A DNA stretch of 20,126 nucleotides from a virus, in the IMG/VR virus record IMGVR_UViG_3300007345_000406, positions 1-20,126 of that record, one strand, 5' to 3'. Below the pieces are notes generated by a model, which saw nothing but the letters and a program-made list of their open reading frames with translations, was not told the origin of the DNA and did not search any database. Below are positions 13,802 through 19,967 of the stretch, piece by piece. The position numbers and the translations under genes are program-made. The number at the start of each line of letters is the position of its first letter. The stretch's first letter is position 1.

Positions 13802-14010
13802 CATGCAGCCAGGCGCTTGTAGAGGCTGTTGATGGCTCGATTCAGGTCGGACTCGCTGTAGATGTAGAACACGTCCCCGGCCTGCTTCTCGCCCTCATGC
13901 ACCACGATCCGGAAGGCGTCCGTCCCGTATCCCGGAACGTGAGTACAGTCCACGTCCTGGTAGGCCGTGACACGCCGGAGGGTGCCGTCCATGTTCCCAT
14001 AATTATTCAT
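13801..14010 (-). CDS. Hypothetical 69-residue protein
   Basis: Reads MNNYGNMDGTLRRVTAYQDV, then a strand-rich middle (AFRIVVHEGEKQAGDVFYIY) and a C-terminal helix SESDLNRAINSLYKRLAA. GAGGAGAG precedes the ATG. It overlaps the phosphoesterase end by 8 nt. The beta-strand plus helix layout looks like a complete small domain, but I recognise no family or motif. Confidence 0.7.
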   Translation of the reverse strand: MNNYGNMDGTLRRVTAYQDVDCTHVPGYGTDAFRIVVHEGEKQAGDVFYIYSESDLNRAINSLYKRLAA

Positions 14011-15193
14011 ACTCTCTCCTCAATACGTCGATCCCGCACGTCAGGCGCATCTGTTCGCCGTATTCCTCGTGCATCACAATGCACTTCATGTCTCGCCCTG
14101 AGAGCCACCCGCCGCCCACGCTGTAGGAGTCGCCGGGAGCGAGCGTCCGCACCTGCTCCACGAAGCATGGCCCGGTATACTCCACTCGGTTGTCGTGATG
14201 GTGGTGTCCCCGGAAAAAGGTCCGGTGTTTAGTCTGCCCCCAGTCCTCCGGCCGCTCCGCTGCCATTATGCCAGGCAGATCCCGGTCCTTCGTTTGATGA
14301 CCATGCACCACCCCGATCAAGCACTTCCCGTGCCGTAGGTAGTGGCGAGTCGTGGGCGCGTCATGGATGACCACCCGGGGCTCGTTCTCGTATAGGGTCC
14401 GGAACATGACGTTCAGGAAATGCGCGAAGGTCTCGTCGTGGTTCCCCGGCGCATTTATCACCTCGACCACTTCGTGCTTCTCTCGCATCCGCTCGATGCA
14501 CCGCTTCAGGATCCGGACGCCGACGTCTATCATCTTGGCGGTCCTACTGTCGCGATCAAGGATATGGCCAGATTTCTCGGTGCTTCCGGCCATGTTCGTA
14601 TAGTGAAAAAAATCGCCCAAATTCACAAGGACGCCGCGCTTCGATGGCGGGCTGCGCTCGACTAGATAGTCTACCGCGTTGCACATATCGGCCTCGGCGA
14701 TGGCTAGGTCGAAGTTTTCCCCGACCTCCTCCGCCCAGGCGTACATTCCCACCTGAGGGTCGCCCCAAGGGTAGACAGACAGGAGCTGCCCGTTCACGTC
14801 AGGGGGAGGCGGCATGGTTTTCGTGGGCTTCACGTCTGCGCAGATCGCCTCGACGGCCTGGCGCATGATCTCTAGCTGCGCTTCCTTATCCAGCGCCGTC
14901 TTGACCCACTGAATTTTAGGCTGGCCGTCCTCTCCGTAGAGGGTAGACGTCCCCTTCACCACGAACGGGCCGGTGGTCGGCCTGGTCATGTCGGCGTCCG
15001 GCGCATAGCCCATCTTCGCGGCTCGATAGCGAACCCGGTCTACGGCCTGGCGGATGGTCCCGCTGTTTACCCCTAGGGCCTTGGCTGCCGCGTTCATGGC
15101 GCCGTGTTCGATTGTGGCCTTCAGGTAGGTGCGCTCCTGGTCAGATACGCAATAATCCAGGAGCTTCTCGTCTAGCTTTAACGGTGCGCCCAT
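14003..15193 (-). CDS. HTH-containing calcineurin-like metallophosphoesterase
   Basis: Encodes 396 residues. An N-terminal helix-turn-helix (about 27-50, with HGAMNAAAKALGVNSGTIRQ) could bind DNA. The phosphoesterase domain shows motif I as GDPQVG (D145, Q147 where the family normally has DxH), motif II NLGDFFHYTN (D194), motif III APGNHDE (N251, H252), motif IV VVHGH (H297, H299) and motif V FRGHHHHD (H330-H333). It should bind two metals and cleave phosphodiesters or phosphomonoesters; related phage proteins are often labelled DNA repair exonuclease-like. The His-to-Gln change in motif I could alter metal 1 binding. Strong GGAG-rich ribosome site. Context suggests DNA metabolism. Confidence 0.88.
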   Translation of the reverse strand: MGAPLKLDEKLLDYCVSDQERTYLKATIEHGAMNAAAKALGVNSGTIRQAVDRVRYRAAKMGYAPDADMTRPTTGPFVVKGTSTLYGEDGQPKIQWVKTALDKEAQLEIMRQAVEAICADVKPTKTMPPPPDVNGQLLSVYPWGDPQVGMYAWAEEVGENFDLAIAEADMCNAVDYLVERSPPSKRGVLVNLGDFFHYTNMAGSTEKSGHILDRDSRTAKMIDVGVRILKRCIERMREKHEVVEVINAPGNHDETFAHFLNVMFRTLYENEPRVVIHDAPTTRHYLRHGKCLIGVVHGHQTKDRDLPGIMAAERPEDWGQTKHRTFFRGHHHHDNRVEYTGPCFVEQVRTLAPGDSYSVGGGWLSGRDMKCIVMHEEYGEQMRLTCGIDVLRREYE

Positions 15194-15212
15194 GGCTCCC
15201 CCTCCCAGAGGT

Positions 15213-15650
15213 TCAGGCTTGGCTCTTCCTGATTTGCATAAACTCCGACTCGGCCGGGGTGGCGAGCTGGCATCCTAGGTCTAATGCCCATGCGTAGACG
15301 CTCTCCATGAAATGGTACATTTCGCCCCGTTTGAGTTTTGCGGTACTGCGTAGCTGGTTATCAATCATTAGCTTACCAGCTTTTATTGATTCGGTGCCCA
15401 AGAACCGATACTTCACAATGGCCTTCATTTCCTCTTCCGTTAGCTCGGGCCTAGCGGGTTTGAAATGCTTCACCATTTCCCGGATCCAGACGTGGAAGAG
15501 CGCGTTCTGATCCAGGCTTCTGGGATTCTGGTACTCCTCCGGCTTGATGCAGACCGGCTTAGTCCAGTCCCACTGGTCCCGTAGGTATGCCTTGAGGTGA
15601 TCCAGGCGCTCGTCTAGCTGTCGCTTGCTGTCGATCTTCCAAAATTGCAT
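15213..15650 (-). CDS. NinB-like recombination protein
   Basis: I place the start at 15650 (MQFWKIDSKRQLDERLDHL), giving 145 residues; a longer in-frame reading from 15731 would overlap the regulator. PRSLDQNALFHVWIREM (about residues 42-58) resembles the 'RSLxQNxxFH' block of NinB/Orf (YbcN) proteins, which bind single-stranded DNA and assist recombination mediators. The remainder has LKRGEMYHFMESVYAWALDL near the C-terminus, plausible for that family. The call is moderate. The odd feature is its ribosome site: the only AGGAGG lies before the hairpin at 15659-15674, which separates it from the ATG. Confidence 0.72.
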   Translation of the reverse strand: MQFWKIDSKRQLDERLDHLKAYLRDQWDWTKPVCIKPEEYQNPRSLDQNALFHVWIREMVKHFKPARPELTEEEMKAIVKYRFLGTESIKAGKLMIDNQLRSTAKLKRGEMYHFMESVYAWALDLGCQLATPAESEFMQIRKSQA

Positions 15651-15652
15651 AC

Positions 15653-15674
15653 AAAAAAGGGGCCAGATGGCCCC
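15653..15674 (-). terminator. Intrinsic-terminator hairpin with U6 run between regulator and NinB-like gene
   Basis: On the minus strand GGGGCC pairs with GGCCCC (15669-15674 and 15659-15664) around the loop ATCT, then TTTTTT follows (15658-15653). This is a classic short terminator. It begins 6 nt after the regulator stop and ends 3 nt before the next ATG. It also holds the spacer between an AGGAGG (15676-15681) and that ATG, so folding would bring the two close. Read-through or antitermination would be needed for downstream genes unless there is another promoter. Confidence 0.75.
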
Positions 15675-15679
15675 TCCTC

Positions 15680-15907
15680 CTATTGGTAGGTGATGAACTG
15701 GTCTATGGTGACGCCGAAGTAATTGGCCCACATTTTGACCAGGCTCAACCTTGCGTCCTTCATCGTCCGCCAGCGCGAGACCTCCGGAGCGGCCACCTTG
15801 AACGCTCGCTGGAGGTCCGCGTTCCGAACCTTCCTATCGGTCTGGAGGGCTCGTAGCGAACGGCCGACGTCTATCTGTAGGGCCTCGACCGCCGCCGCCT
15901 TATCCAT
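15680..15907 (-). CDS. Small helix-turn-helix regulator
   Basis: Encodes 75 residues. After a helical N-terminus, RNADLQRAFKVAAPEVSRWR (about 28-47) is a compact HTH of the XRE/Cro type (A-D-L-x-x-A-F-x-V-x-x-P-E-V-S-R-W), followed by SLVKMWANYFGVTIDQFITY, the usual fourth-helix 'YFGVxxDxF' closure. It is likely a DNA-binding repressor or activator. It starts coupled to the SSB-like gene (TGATG) and is followed at once by a terminator, so it may be the last cistron of the recombination operon and could act on the operators near 17711-17764. I see no lysogeny genes alongside it. Confidence 0.8.
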   Translation of the reverse strand: MDKAAAVEALQIDVGRSLRALQTDRKVRNADLQRAFKVAAPEVSRWRTMKDARLSLVKMWANYFGVTIDQFITYQ

Positions 15908-16143
15908 CAGAACGGCACCTGGTCGAAGTCATCAGCCGGGGGGCTCGGAGGCGTCAGGCGCTCCTCTTTCGGCTTGAATGCTAGCTTGATGGCCGGACGG
16001 GTCTCCGGTGCATCGTCATCCCGGGGCCAGGCGCTCACCCAATACTCCACGCCGTCGATGGTGGCGGATCCGGTCCACTTGGGATGCTTCTCGTTTTGGC
16101 GCTTCCGGTTGCCCCAGAGGCCGCCGCTGTTATCGTAGCTCAT
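15907..16143 (-). CDS. Small protein with SSB-like C-terminal tip
   Basis: Encodes 78 residues from the ATG at 16143, which overlaps the exonuclease stop (ATGA); longer in-frame readings run into the exonuclease. It reads MSYDNSGGLWGNRKRQNEKH, then PKWTGSATIDGVEYWVSAWP (about 21-40), a strand pair, then a P-rich acidic tail ending DDFDQVPF. Bacterial SSB proteins end in a D-x-x-P-F tip that recruits recombination and replication proteins. The body with G-x-x-x-I-x-G-x-x-Y-W is common in small phage proteins near recombination genes. I infer an ssDNA- or partner-binding role. Confidence 0.8.
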   Translation of the reverse strand: MSYDNSGGLWGNRKRQNEKHPKWTGSATIDGVEYWVSAWPRDDDAPETRPAIKLAFKPKEERLTPPSPPADDFDQVPF

Positions 16144-16739
16144 CGCTTGTATCTCTCCACTTCTGCATTGATTAGGTCGCACGCCGAACGAACCACTCCG
16201 TCCAGCTTGGCGATGTACTCCTCGTCTCTGTCGATCCGGACGATCAGCACTTCCATGTCCGGATGGTAGGAGACAAAATCCCACCACTTCCTGCCGGTGA
16301 TCCAGAGGCAGCCCTGAACCTGGGGGATATGCTTCGTGGGCATAGTCCCAAGTCGGAGCGTCTCGATATGCGTATGGGGTAGCGGGCACTTGATCTCGAT
16401 GCCACCTAGCCCACCGATGAACCCATCAGGCGAGCATCCGGCCTCGATCTCGTCGTGTTTAATGAACCCCATTTCCGTGACGGTGTTCCCGGTCTCGAAC
16501 TCGTAGAAGGCGCGAGCGTGAGGTTCCAATTCGGTCCCTCTAGCCATGGCGTCCGTGGTCGGGATCTTCGTTGACTCACCAGTGATCCGTTCGGCGATCA
16601 TCTGGTTTATATATGAGTCATAGCTCGCTGCCTGCTTCCCTGTGGGCGTCAGGAGCTTGCCAAAGCTAGAGGCGGACGGCACGCCTAGACGCGCCGCCAG
16701 CCACTCCTCGGAGCCCTGTTGAACGTCTAGGACGCGCAT
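16140..16739 (-). CDS. YqaJ/lambda-type 5'-3' exonuclease (recombination)
   Basis: Encodes 199 residues. Motifs of the PD-(D/E)XK recombination exonucleases are complete: RGTELEPHARAFYE (about 68-81), GCSPDGF with D105 (101-107), GIEIKCP with E115 and K117 (113-119), and HIPQVQG with Q140 and Q142 (138-143). The N-terminus QQGSEEWLAARLG is the typical YqaJ start 'QGSxEWxxxRxG'. Such enzymes resect one strand of double-stranded ends so the annealing protein can load. The partner annealing protein is two genes upstream. It overlaps the preceding gene by 13 nt and the next by 4 nt, so this is a coupled operon. Confidence 0.93.
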   Translation of the reverse strand: MRVLDVQQGSEEWLAARLGVPSASSFGKLLTPTGKQAASYDSYINQMIAERITGESTKIPTTDAMARGTELEPHARAFYEFETGNTVTEMGFIKHDEIEAGCSPDGFIGGLGGIEIKCPLPHTHIETLRLGTMPTKHIPQVQGCLWITGRKWWDFVSYHPDMEVLIVRIDRDEEYIAKLDGVVRSACDLINAEVERYKR

Positions 16740-17119
16740 ACGCCCAGGCTCTCAAACGCGGTGCGGATCCGCTTCGTGACGTGCGTCCCACAAAACGGCA
16801 GACGCTTCAGGCCCATGGAGAAGATAGGCTGCGCGAACTCAATCGGCGAGACCTCCCGGATGGGAACGTACTTGCAGAGAATGTCCGTGTCCCGGGTCTC
16901 CAGCTTTGCGAACACGTCGTCCCAGGCCAGCGTCAGCTCGGGCTCTACCTGGTCGATCTGAAGGGACGCCTGGCCCTTCCTGGGCGCCGTCTCGTCGGAG
17001 AGGCACTCCCACATGGAGTCCAGCTCCCGTGCCACTTGATTGAGGAGGTCGCCCTCCTGTTCGGTCCGTGCGGCCACTGATAGGCCGCGAATCTGCTCGG
17101 AAAGGTAGTGTTTACGCAT
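16727..17119 (-). CDS. Hypothetical 130-residue protein in the recombination operon
   Basis: Reads MRKHYLSEQIRGLSVAARTE, then VARELDSMWECLSDE, then VEPELTLAWDDVFAKLETRD and a C-terminal segment LKRLPFCGTHVTKRIRTAFE. GGAGA lies 6 nt before the ATG. Four cysteines are scattered, not clustered. I do not recognise the family. Its place between annealing protein and exonuclease, with overlaps of 8 and 13 nt, suggests a role in recombination, perhaps an accessory or inhibitor protein (inference). Confidence 0.75.
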   Translation of the reverse strand: MRKHYLSEQIRGLSVAARTEQEGDLLNQVARELDSMWECLSDETAPRKGQASLQIDQVEPELTLAWDDVFAKLETRDTDILCKYVPIREVSPIEFAQPIFSMGLKRLPFCGTHVTKRIRTAFESLGVCAS

Positions 17120-17690
17120 CGCCGTTCTCCTCTTGGCTGGCGAGTTTCTTCTGGAGGATAGCCAGGGCCCGGTTGTAGGACTCCGGCGTCAGGTCTGCTA
17201 GCGCCTTCACCTTGAACGCCAGCAGGAACTTCTCTAGGTCTGATCCCGTCTCCACCAGGAGGTCGTGGACCAGCTTCTGCTGCTTCTCGTCGATGGTCTC
17301 GACGTCTTGCCCAGCCGGGAGATCTTCCCCGGCGTAGATGTAATGGCCCAGCCCCATCATGGACAGGGTTTTGACCAGGCACCGCATCTTGCAGGTGTTC
17401 CGTGCGAAGGCATCCGGATGCTTGACCGCCTTGTTCCGGTGATCCATGACCGGCAGCCACATGGTCTGGCTGTGCTGCTGGCCTTCGTGCTTCACCGTCA
17501 CGGTGCAAACGTACTCCACCGATCCGTCCGGGAACTCCTCAGACTGGAAGGTGTAGGTCGTGTCCGGGAAGTGTTCGCACATGACGCCCCAGGCCCAGGC
17601 CCAGGACAAATAGGACAGGCCCTGCTTCTTCTCGACGTGCTCGTTCACATTGATGGCGGAAAGGGTCCGCCAGATCAGCTTAGGTAGCAT
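17112..17690 (-). CDS. DUF1071 / Sak3-type single-strand annealing protein
   Basis: Encodes 192 residues. NVNEHVEKKQGLSYLSWAWA (about 14-33) is the strongest block: DUF1071 proteins begin 'INVNxHxEKKxGLxYLSWAWAW'. It is followed by CTVTVKHEGQQHSQTMWLPV and a conserved KHPDAFARNTCKMRCLVKTL helix (about 90-109), then GLGHYIYAGEDLPAG. The family is grouped with phage annealing proteins (Rad52-like, often called Sak3). It anneals strands made by the exonuclease two genes downstream. The tail is helical. GAGGAG precedes the start by 7 nt, and the operon promoter with overlapping inverted repeats lies just upstream. Confidence 0.88.
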   Translation of the reverse strand: MLPKLIWRTLSAINVNEHVEKKQGLSYLSWAWAWGVMCEHFPDTTYTFQSEEFPDGSVEYVCTVTVKHEGQQHSQTMWLPVMDHRNKAVKHPDAFARNTCKMRCLVKTLSMMGLGHYIYAGEDLPAGQDVETIDEKQQKLVHDLLVETGSDLEKFLLAFKVKALADLTPESYNRALAILQKKLASQEENGDA

Positions 17691-17710
17691 GGTTAATCTC
17701 CTCAGTAACC

Positions 17711-17736
17711 GTTAGAGATTTTGGCAAACTTCTAAC
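17711..17736. promoter_or_regulatory. Inverted repeat over the -10 region (candidate operator)
   Basis: GTTAGA (17711-17716) and TCTAAC (17731-17736) are exact inverted repeats, 14 bp apart, centred on the -10 element at 17718-17723. The centre-to-centre distance of 20 bp (two helical turns) suits a dimeric repressor. Confidence 0.45.
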
Positions 17737-17746
17737 CCGATAGCAA
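17718..17746 (-). promoter_or_regulatory. Candidate promoter of the recombination operon
   Basis: On the minus strand TTGCTA (17741-17746) and CAAAAT (17718-17723) are separated by exactly 17 bp, each matching 4 of 6 consensus bases. It would start transcription about 20 nt before the annealing-protein ATG. Inverted repeats overlie both elements, as expected for a regulated promoter. Confidence 0.5.
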
Positions 17747-17764
17747 CACCTTCACACGGGTGTT
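17745..17764. promoter_or_regulatory. Second inverted repeat overlapping the -35
   Basis: AACACC (17745-17750) and GGTGTT (17759-17764) form a 6 bp inverted repeat with an 8 nt centre; the left arm covers the edge of the -35 element. Its sequence differs from the repeat at 17711-17736, so a second protein or a folded leader is possible. Confidence 0.35.
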
Positions 17765-17794
17765 TTCGCGCTGCTGGGGGATATGGTTAAACCC

Positions 17795-17803
17795 TGCTAG
17801 ACT
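17795..17803 (+). promoter_or_regulatory. Plus-strand extended -10 element
   Basis: TGCTAGACT contains TGn followed by TAGACT (4 of 6 to consensus), the extended -10 pattern that can work without a good -35; none is visible. It would start RNA near 17810, exactly where the hairpin of the candidate small RNA begins. Confidence 0.35.
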
Positions 17804-17809
17804 GGGCCG

Positions 17810-17867
17810 GTCGGACGTTGTTCCGCCCGTGACGTCTGACACTGGGCCCCTTCGGGGGCCCTTTTTT
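17810..17867 (+). ncRNA. Candidate ~58 nt phage small RNA on the plus strand
   Basis: The plus strand has GTCGGACGT (17810-17818) pairing with ACGTCTGAC (17832-17840), 9 bp with one G-U, and immediately after it the terminator hairpin (17844-17861) and U6. An extended -10 lies just upstream. Two stems plus a terminator in under 60 nt is the shape of phage small RNAs such as lambda OOP or P22 sar. It is opposite in sense to all genes here and ends at the 3' end of the 17866-18579 gene. No coding potential. Existence is inferred from structure only. Confidence 0.4.
17844..17867 (+). terminator. Strong intrinsic terminator, plus strand
   Basis: GGGCCCC (17844-17850) and GGGGCCC (17855-17861) form a 7 bp GC stem with a TTCG loop, followed on the plus strand by TTTTTT (17862-17867). 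On the minus strand no U tract follows the hairpin, so it should act on plus-strand RNA, although all known genes are on the minus strand. Confidence 0.72.
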
Positions 17868-18579
17868 ATTCGTCCTTCGCTAGGATCCCTTCCACGAAGA
17901 TGGAGACGATGTTCTCCCCGCTGCTGCTCTTCGCCTCAAACTGGAAGTCCGTTTTCTCGCTGATCCGGAAGGGGACCTGCCGGTCGAACGATTGCTGGTC
18001 GCTCTGCCAGGTCGCCTCCGCTACCCGTAGAATTCGGCCCGTGCTCGTCCTGGTCACGTTGCGATAGGTGATGTACTTGTTCGGGTTGACCGACCCGGAG
18101 GTAATGTCGATCCTGTACAGGTACAGCGAATGGCCCACCGGGACGGTGTAGTTGCACGCCTGCGTCAGACCCTTGCCGATGGAGATATAGCCCAGGACGG
18201 TGCCGTCGTTGGTGATGGTGATGTTCCCGGCGTTTTCCCCGGAAAGAATCACCGCCTGATTTACCCTGAGAAAGGCTTTCGACGTCGTGACCGCGCTGGT
18301 CCCGTTGAGCGTCACCACCTCGTCGATGGGCCAGTAGTTGGCATCCAGGCCGCGAATCAGCACCGGCATGGTGTCGGCCGCGCTGGAGCTTACCGCTGAT
18401 AGGGCCGCTGCGCTGGCTGCATAGGAGTAGAGCCCACCGTAGTCCCAGAGCGTTTCGTAGGTAGAGCCCACCACCGGATTCACCCCGAAGATGTTCACCG
18501 CTTCCGCGTCGGAGACCAGGCCAGCAGAGACCGCTAGGAGCCCCTGTGGCTGGCGGACGATATCGTTAATCAGACTCAT
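17866..18579 (-). CDS. Putative virion structural protein
   Basis: Encodes 237 residues beginning MSLINDIVRQPQGLLAVSAG. The middle has TYETLWDYGGLYSYAAS followed by an S/A/T-rich stretch, then VLIRGLDANYWPIDEVVTLN (about 73-92) and a run of beta strands with AFLRVNQAVILSGENAGNIT. I recall this 'GLDANYxxIxExVTLNGTxAVxTxxxFLRVxxAxV' pattern as a structural protein of marine and freshwater phages, possibly a head fibre or decoration protein; the exact role is unassigned. It has GGAGG 5 nt upstream, overlaps the lysozyme end by 14 nt, and its stop abuts the plus-strand terminator. Confidence 0.75.
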   Translation of the reverse strand: MSLINDIVRQPQGLLAVSAGLVSDAEAVNIFGVNPVVGSTYETLWDYGGLYSYAASAAALSAVSSSAADTMPVLIRGLDANYWPIDEVVTLNGTSAVTTSKAFLRVNQAVILSGENAGNITITNDGTVLGYISIGKGLTQACNYTVPVGHSLYLYRIDITSGSVNPNKYITYRNVTRTSTGRILRVAEATWQSDQQSFDRQVPFRISEKTDFQFEAKSSSGENIVSIFVEGILAKDE

Positions 18580-19018
18580 AGGACCTCCAGTCCATTCCCT
18601 GCCATAGTAGCGCCTCGGCCTTCCTGCGTCTTACCAGCCCCTCCAGGACCTGCCCACCCGCTCTAGTCCATCGCTGAATCTGGAAAGGCACCTCGCTGAG
18701 AGGACCATAATTGATCCGATTAAGGAGCGTGCTTTCGCGCAGATTGCCCGGACCCAAGTTGAACGTCCAGGCGACGATAGCATCGAATTGATGCTGCTCA
18801 AGGTCGATCTCCACCGCATGGTTCACATACTCCTCAAACTCGGCCAGGTCCTCAATCAGGAGGGCCTCTGCCTCTTCCTGGTCGATGACGTCGCCTTCCT
18901 TTACCCCTTTGGTGTGCCCGTAGCCGATGGTCCAGACGTTGGCCGGGCATAGGTATGCCTCTAATCGGCAGCCCTCGAAATGGCAGATCAGAGCGACGCC
19001 TTCCTGGCTCGTTTTCAT
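18566..19018 (-). CDS. Endolysin, GH24 (T4-type) lysozyme
   Basis: I chose the ATG at 19018 (MKTSQEGVALICHFEGCRLE), with GAGGG upstream; longer readings would overlap the holin. It has 150 residues. E15 in HFEG is the catalytic acid, and T30 in VWTIGYGHTKG is the conserved Thr. The middle member of the Glu-8-Asp/Cys-5-Thr triad is Cys24 (YLCPAN), not Asp, as in many phage lysozymes. Later blocks FNLGPGNLRESTLL and LVRRRKAEALLW match the C-terminal lobe. There is no signal peptide, so it needs the holin to reach the cell wall. It follows the holin by 4 nt. Confidence 0.92.
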   Translation of the reverse strand: MKTSQEGVALICHFEGCRLEAYLCPANVWTIGYGHTKGVKEGDVIDQEEAEALLIEDLAEFEEYVNHAVEIDLEQHQFDAIVAWTFNLGPGNLRESTLLNRINYGPLSEVPFQIQRWTRAGGQVLEGLVRRRKAEALLWQGMDWRSYESD

Positions 19019-19022
19019 GGGC

Positions 19023-19496
19023 CTAATCCCTCGGGTTGCTAGCTCCAAAATAGAACGAAACAATCGCAGACACGACGCCGCCCAGGTAGCCCAGCACCAG
19101 GTTGATGACCGCTTCACTGTTCGCCTCCGGGGGAAGGAACGTCACGCTGAAGATGTAGCCTCCGAAAAACAGGATGCAGAGCATAGCGATGACCCGGGGC
19201 GTCCAGTCCCCCTTATGCGACTCCCTGGCGTGCTGGATATCTTGGGTCTGGAGCGCGTAGACGTCCACGTCCAGCTCCTTCATCCGGGCCTGGAAGTCCA
19301 GCTCCGCCTTCTTGATCTCTGCTAGCTGGTCAGGGGTAGCCTTCTGTAGGGCCTTATCTAGGCTCTGTGGGTCGTTCTCGCATCCCAGGACCTGGGCTAT
19401 AGCTGAGGCCGCCGCGCCGCCCAGAGGGCCTCCTAGGGCCGTTCCCAGGGTAGGTGCTACCGCCCCCACTAGCTTCTTGATCGAATCAAATCCCAT
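19023..19496 (-). CDS. Holin, GTA-type three-TM family
   Basis: About 157 residues from the ATG at 19496 (MGFDSIKKLVGAVAPTLGTA), preceded by AGGAG; a GTG 6 nt earlier is too close to it. Residues about 10-38 are a G/A-rich hydrophobic segment (LGTALGGPLGGAAASAIAQV), followed by a charged helical linker, then WTPRVIAMLCILFFGGYIFS and NLVLGYLGGVVSAIVSFYFG, two strong membrane segments. This layout matches the 'holin of 3TMs' family described for gene transfer agents. It should open the inner membrane to release the lysozyme encoded next. A topology of three TM segments is inferred from hydrophobicity. Confidence 0.85.
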   Translation of the reverse strand: MGFDSIKKLVGAVAPTLGTALGGPLGGAAASAIAQVLGCENDPQSLDKALQKATPDQLAEIKKAELDFQARMKELDVDVYALQTQDIQHARESHKGDWTPRVIAMLCILFFGGYIFSVTFLPPEANSEAVINLVLGYLGGVVSAIVSFYFGASNPRD

Positions 19497-19498
19497 GG

Positions 19499-19660
19499 TC
19501 ACTTGCTCCTGCTGTTCCAGAGATCGAAGAGGACCCGGATCTTCTCCTTCATCGTCTCCTGGTCCGCGTGCATCTTAGCCAGGACGATGATCACTGAAAT
19601 GAAGCCCGCCGCTACCGGCCAGAGGTTGAACAGCATCTCAAGGCGTAGGGAGTCGTCCAT
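19499..19660 (-). CDS. Small one-TM lysis-cassette protein, 53 residues
   Basis: Reads MDDSLRLEMLFNLWPVAAGF, with a membrane segment about 13-28 (LWPVAAGFISVIIVLA), then a short charged helix HADQETMKEKIRVLF. Its stop lies 2 nt from the holin start, and it begins 1 nt after the preceding stop. It may be a second holin, a holin modifier or a spanin-like piece; there is no lipobox. The ATG has no strong ribosome site, so coupling is likely. Family not recognised. Confidence 0.68.
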   Translation of the reverse strand: MDDSLRLEMLFNLWPVAAGFISVIIVLAKMHADQETMKEKIRVLFDLWNSRSK

Positions 19661-19661
19661 T

Positions 19662-19898
19662 TCATCGCCGCTCCATGAGCCGGTCTAGCTTGGCGTCTAG
19701 GGTTTCCAGCCGGTCTAGGACCCGGTTGATATCTGCATGGACCTCGGCCTTCGTGACGTATTCCTTGGCCAGCTCTTCCCTGGTCTTATTTACCAGAATG
19801 CCAATACGGGACAGCTCGTCAGACCGGCTCTTGAACGTCCAGGCTAGGAGCCCGATTGCTGCGGTGAGAATGCTACTCCAGATGATCGGCATATCCAT
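19662..19898 (-). CDS. Small N-terminal TM plus coiled-coil protein in the lysis cassette, 78 residues
   Basis: Begins MDMPIIWSSILTAAIGLLAW (one TM, about residues 5-21), then KSRSDELSRIGILVNKTREE and a C-terminal heptad helix HADINRVLDRLETLDAKLDR. A single TM plus coiled coil is compatible with an i-spanin or a pinholin-associated protein, but it is short for an i-spanin and no o-spanin is visible. AAGG lies 9 nt before the ATG. I recall similar small proteins near phage holins; function unknown. Confidence 0.75.
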   Translation of the reverse strand: MDMPIIWSSILTAAIGLLAWTFKSRSDELSRIGILVNKTREELAKEYVTKAEVHADINRVLDRLETLDAKLDRLMERR

Positions 19899-19931
19899 GC
19901 TGCTGGCCCTTCAGTCCATTACCACGTTGTC

Positions 19932-19959
19932 AGTGTAGCGCAGAACTGAGGGCCATCAA
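19932..19959 (-). promoter_or_regulatory. Candidate promoter for the lysis cassette
   Basis: On the minus strand TTGATG (19954-19959) and TACACT (19932-19937) are separated by 16 bp, 4 of 6 consensus matches each. It lies in the gap between the coiled-coil gene and the first lysis gene. The -10 region shares the string TCAGTTyTGCGsTA with the end of terL. Confidence 0.42.
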
Positions 19960-19967
19960 ACGCATGG

